Part shown: piece after piece, positions 63,303 through 64,000 of the stretch | Layout of the letters: each line of letters begins with the position of its first letter | Position numbering within the stretch: the stretch's first letter is position 1 | Assembly (NCBI RefSeq): GCF_005503555.1 | Contig: NZ_SCNG01000004.1 | Span: forward strand, 1 to 64,000 | DNA: 64,000 nt | Reading direction: 5' to 3' | From: Rudaea sp. 3F27F6 | GTDB taxonomy: Bacteria > Pseudomonadota > Gammaproteobacteria > Xanthomonadales > Rhodanobacteraceae | Made by a program: the position numbers and the translations under genes | Notes under the pieces: generated by a model | Databases searched by the model: none | What the model was told of the DNA's origin: nothing | The model's input: the letters and a program-made list of their open reading frames with translations, nothing else

Positions 63303-64000
63303 CTACTCGAATTTTCGATCGCGCACGCGGCGCGCAACGAAGGCGTAGAGAACCGCCGCGAGCCCGGTGCACAGGCAGTACAAGGTGACGATGCCGTAGC
63401 GCAGTGCATGCGGATCGTCGCCGTAGAGATGCGCGAGCAGGGTCGCCATGGTCGGCCCGATCGCAAGGCCGAGCAGGTTCTGCACGAGGAAGAACACCGA
63501 AGTGAGGCGGCCCATGAGCCGGCTCGGCGTGATCTGCGCCATCGTCGCGCCGGCCGAGGACGGCACCGGGCTGGCGAAAAAGGCGTGGCAGGCATACAGC
63601 GCCGCGGCGGTGAGCTGGTCGCCGATGAAAGCGAGTGCGAGCGTGGCGACATTGGCGACGATCACCGTCACCATCGCGACTTCGAGCGGCGCTGCGTTGC
63701 GTCCGCGCTTGGACATACGGTCCATGACCGCGCCGAACACGAACAGGCCGAGCGGCACCGACGCCATCATCAGCGGACCGAGGCTGCGGCCGACGCTCGA
63801 CAAAGGCATCTGCCAGGTCTGCGCGACCACGGTCGGCGCCCAGGCATTGAAGCCGGAGATCGCCATTGCGTACAGCGTCGCCGCGCCCCACAAGGGCGCA
63901 TACAGACGCCATTCCTTGCCGACGAAACCGAGCGCTTCACGATACGCCGACCAGCCGCCGGTCGGCGCGCTCTTTTGCGCAGCGACGCGCGCAGGCTCGC
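63303..64000 (-). CDS. MFS transporter (5' end beyond window edge)
   Basis: The visible 231 residues are the C-terminal part of a major facilitator protein: about six membrane helices, an inter-helix MDRMSKRGRN loop (RxxxRGR-type motif) and a basic C-terminus. The reading frame is open to the window edge (from base 63998). Candidate inner-membrane uptake or efflux for the substrate of the island. The gene lies first in the island as seen here; what precedes it is outside the window. Confidence 0.8.
   Translation of the reverse strand, partial: EPARVAAQKSAPTGGWSAYREALGFVGKEWRLYAPLWGAATLYAMAISGFNAWAPTVVAQTWQMPLSSVGRSLGPLMMASVPLGLFVFGAVMDRMSKRGRNAAPLEVAMVTVIVANVATLALAFIGDQLTAAALYACHAFFASPVPSSAGATMAQITPSRLMGRLTSVFFLVQNLLGLAIGPTMATLLAHLYGDDPHALRYGIVTLYCLCTGLAAVLYAFVARRVRDRKFE

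Overview
The window is GC-rich, gene-dense chromosomal DNA from a Gram-negative bacterium. TonB-dependent receptors, a TonB-type transducer, SPOR and HlyD envelope proteins, a homodimeric AceE and a MaeB malic enzyme fit a gammaproteobacterium. A Xanthomonadales relative (Rhodanobacteraceae/Lysobacter type) is the best guess; this is inference from gene content and protein style, not from a marker gene. I see no rRNA, CRISPR array, insertion sequence, prophage or integrase. One tRNA, tRNA-Thr(UGU), is present.

Layout: 1-110 is the 3' end of a secreted repeat protein with its terminator. 239-4088 encodes a heteromeric 2-oxoacid dehydrogenase (E1 alpha, E1 beta, E2) with a DUF1304 membrane protein gene inside the operon. 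4154-5051 is cytidine deaminase plus a VOC protein, behind a near-consensus promoter. 5384-8161 is a TonB receptor, followed by a 410-base gap that looks like a plus-strand small-RNA gene, then trpS. 9912-20388 holds a proline-rich secreted protein, a DeaD-type helicase, arginase with a DUF4180 protein, a DUF937 protein, an AhpD-like protein divergent from a MocR regulator, a 2OG-Fe dioxygenase and malic enzyme. 20468-23473 is a TonB-like gene and two paralogous methyltransferase genes; a decayed copy of the tonB 3' end between them records a tandem duplication. 23710-29709 has aceE, a methyltransferase, a DUF1203 protein, a glycosyltransferase and a small secreted protein. 29982-32676 is birA, coaX, a SPOR protein and tRNA-Thr. 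32758-39527 (minus strand) is a MacB-like exporter (HlyD adaptor, ATPase, two permeases) and a DUF885 peptidase-like protein.

Two regions stand out. At 39663-51888 a 2032-residue secreted repeat protein (14 delta-60 modules, three Ig-like domains, 11 cysteine-paired InlB-like repeats) is divergent from a one-protein regulator that joins a PhoB-type DNA-binding domain, a kinase domain, a membrane helix and a TPR domain. Directly downstream lies a glycine-rich secreted protein with the same C-terminal VPAPALS-W sorting-type tail. The shared promoter carries direct repeats with the 10-11 bp spacing typical of PhoB-type sites. At 51943-64000 a nine-gene minus-strand island encodes a gentisate pathway (PhzS-like flavin monooxygenase, gentisate dioxygenase, maleylpyruvate isomerase, fumarylpyruvate hydrolase) with a BASS transporter, an exported M20 amidohydrolase, two tandem TonB receptors and an MFS permease. 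Together these suggest capture of an aromatic amide conjugate, hydrolysis in the periplasm, uptake of the aromatic acid and degradation to pyruvate and fumarate.

Dispersed palindromic repeats interrupt several operons at 2344, 35345 and 54657.
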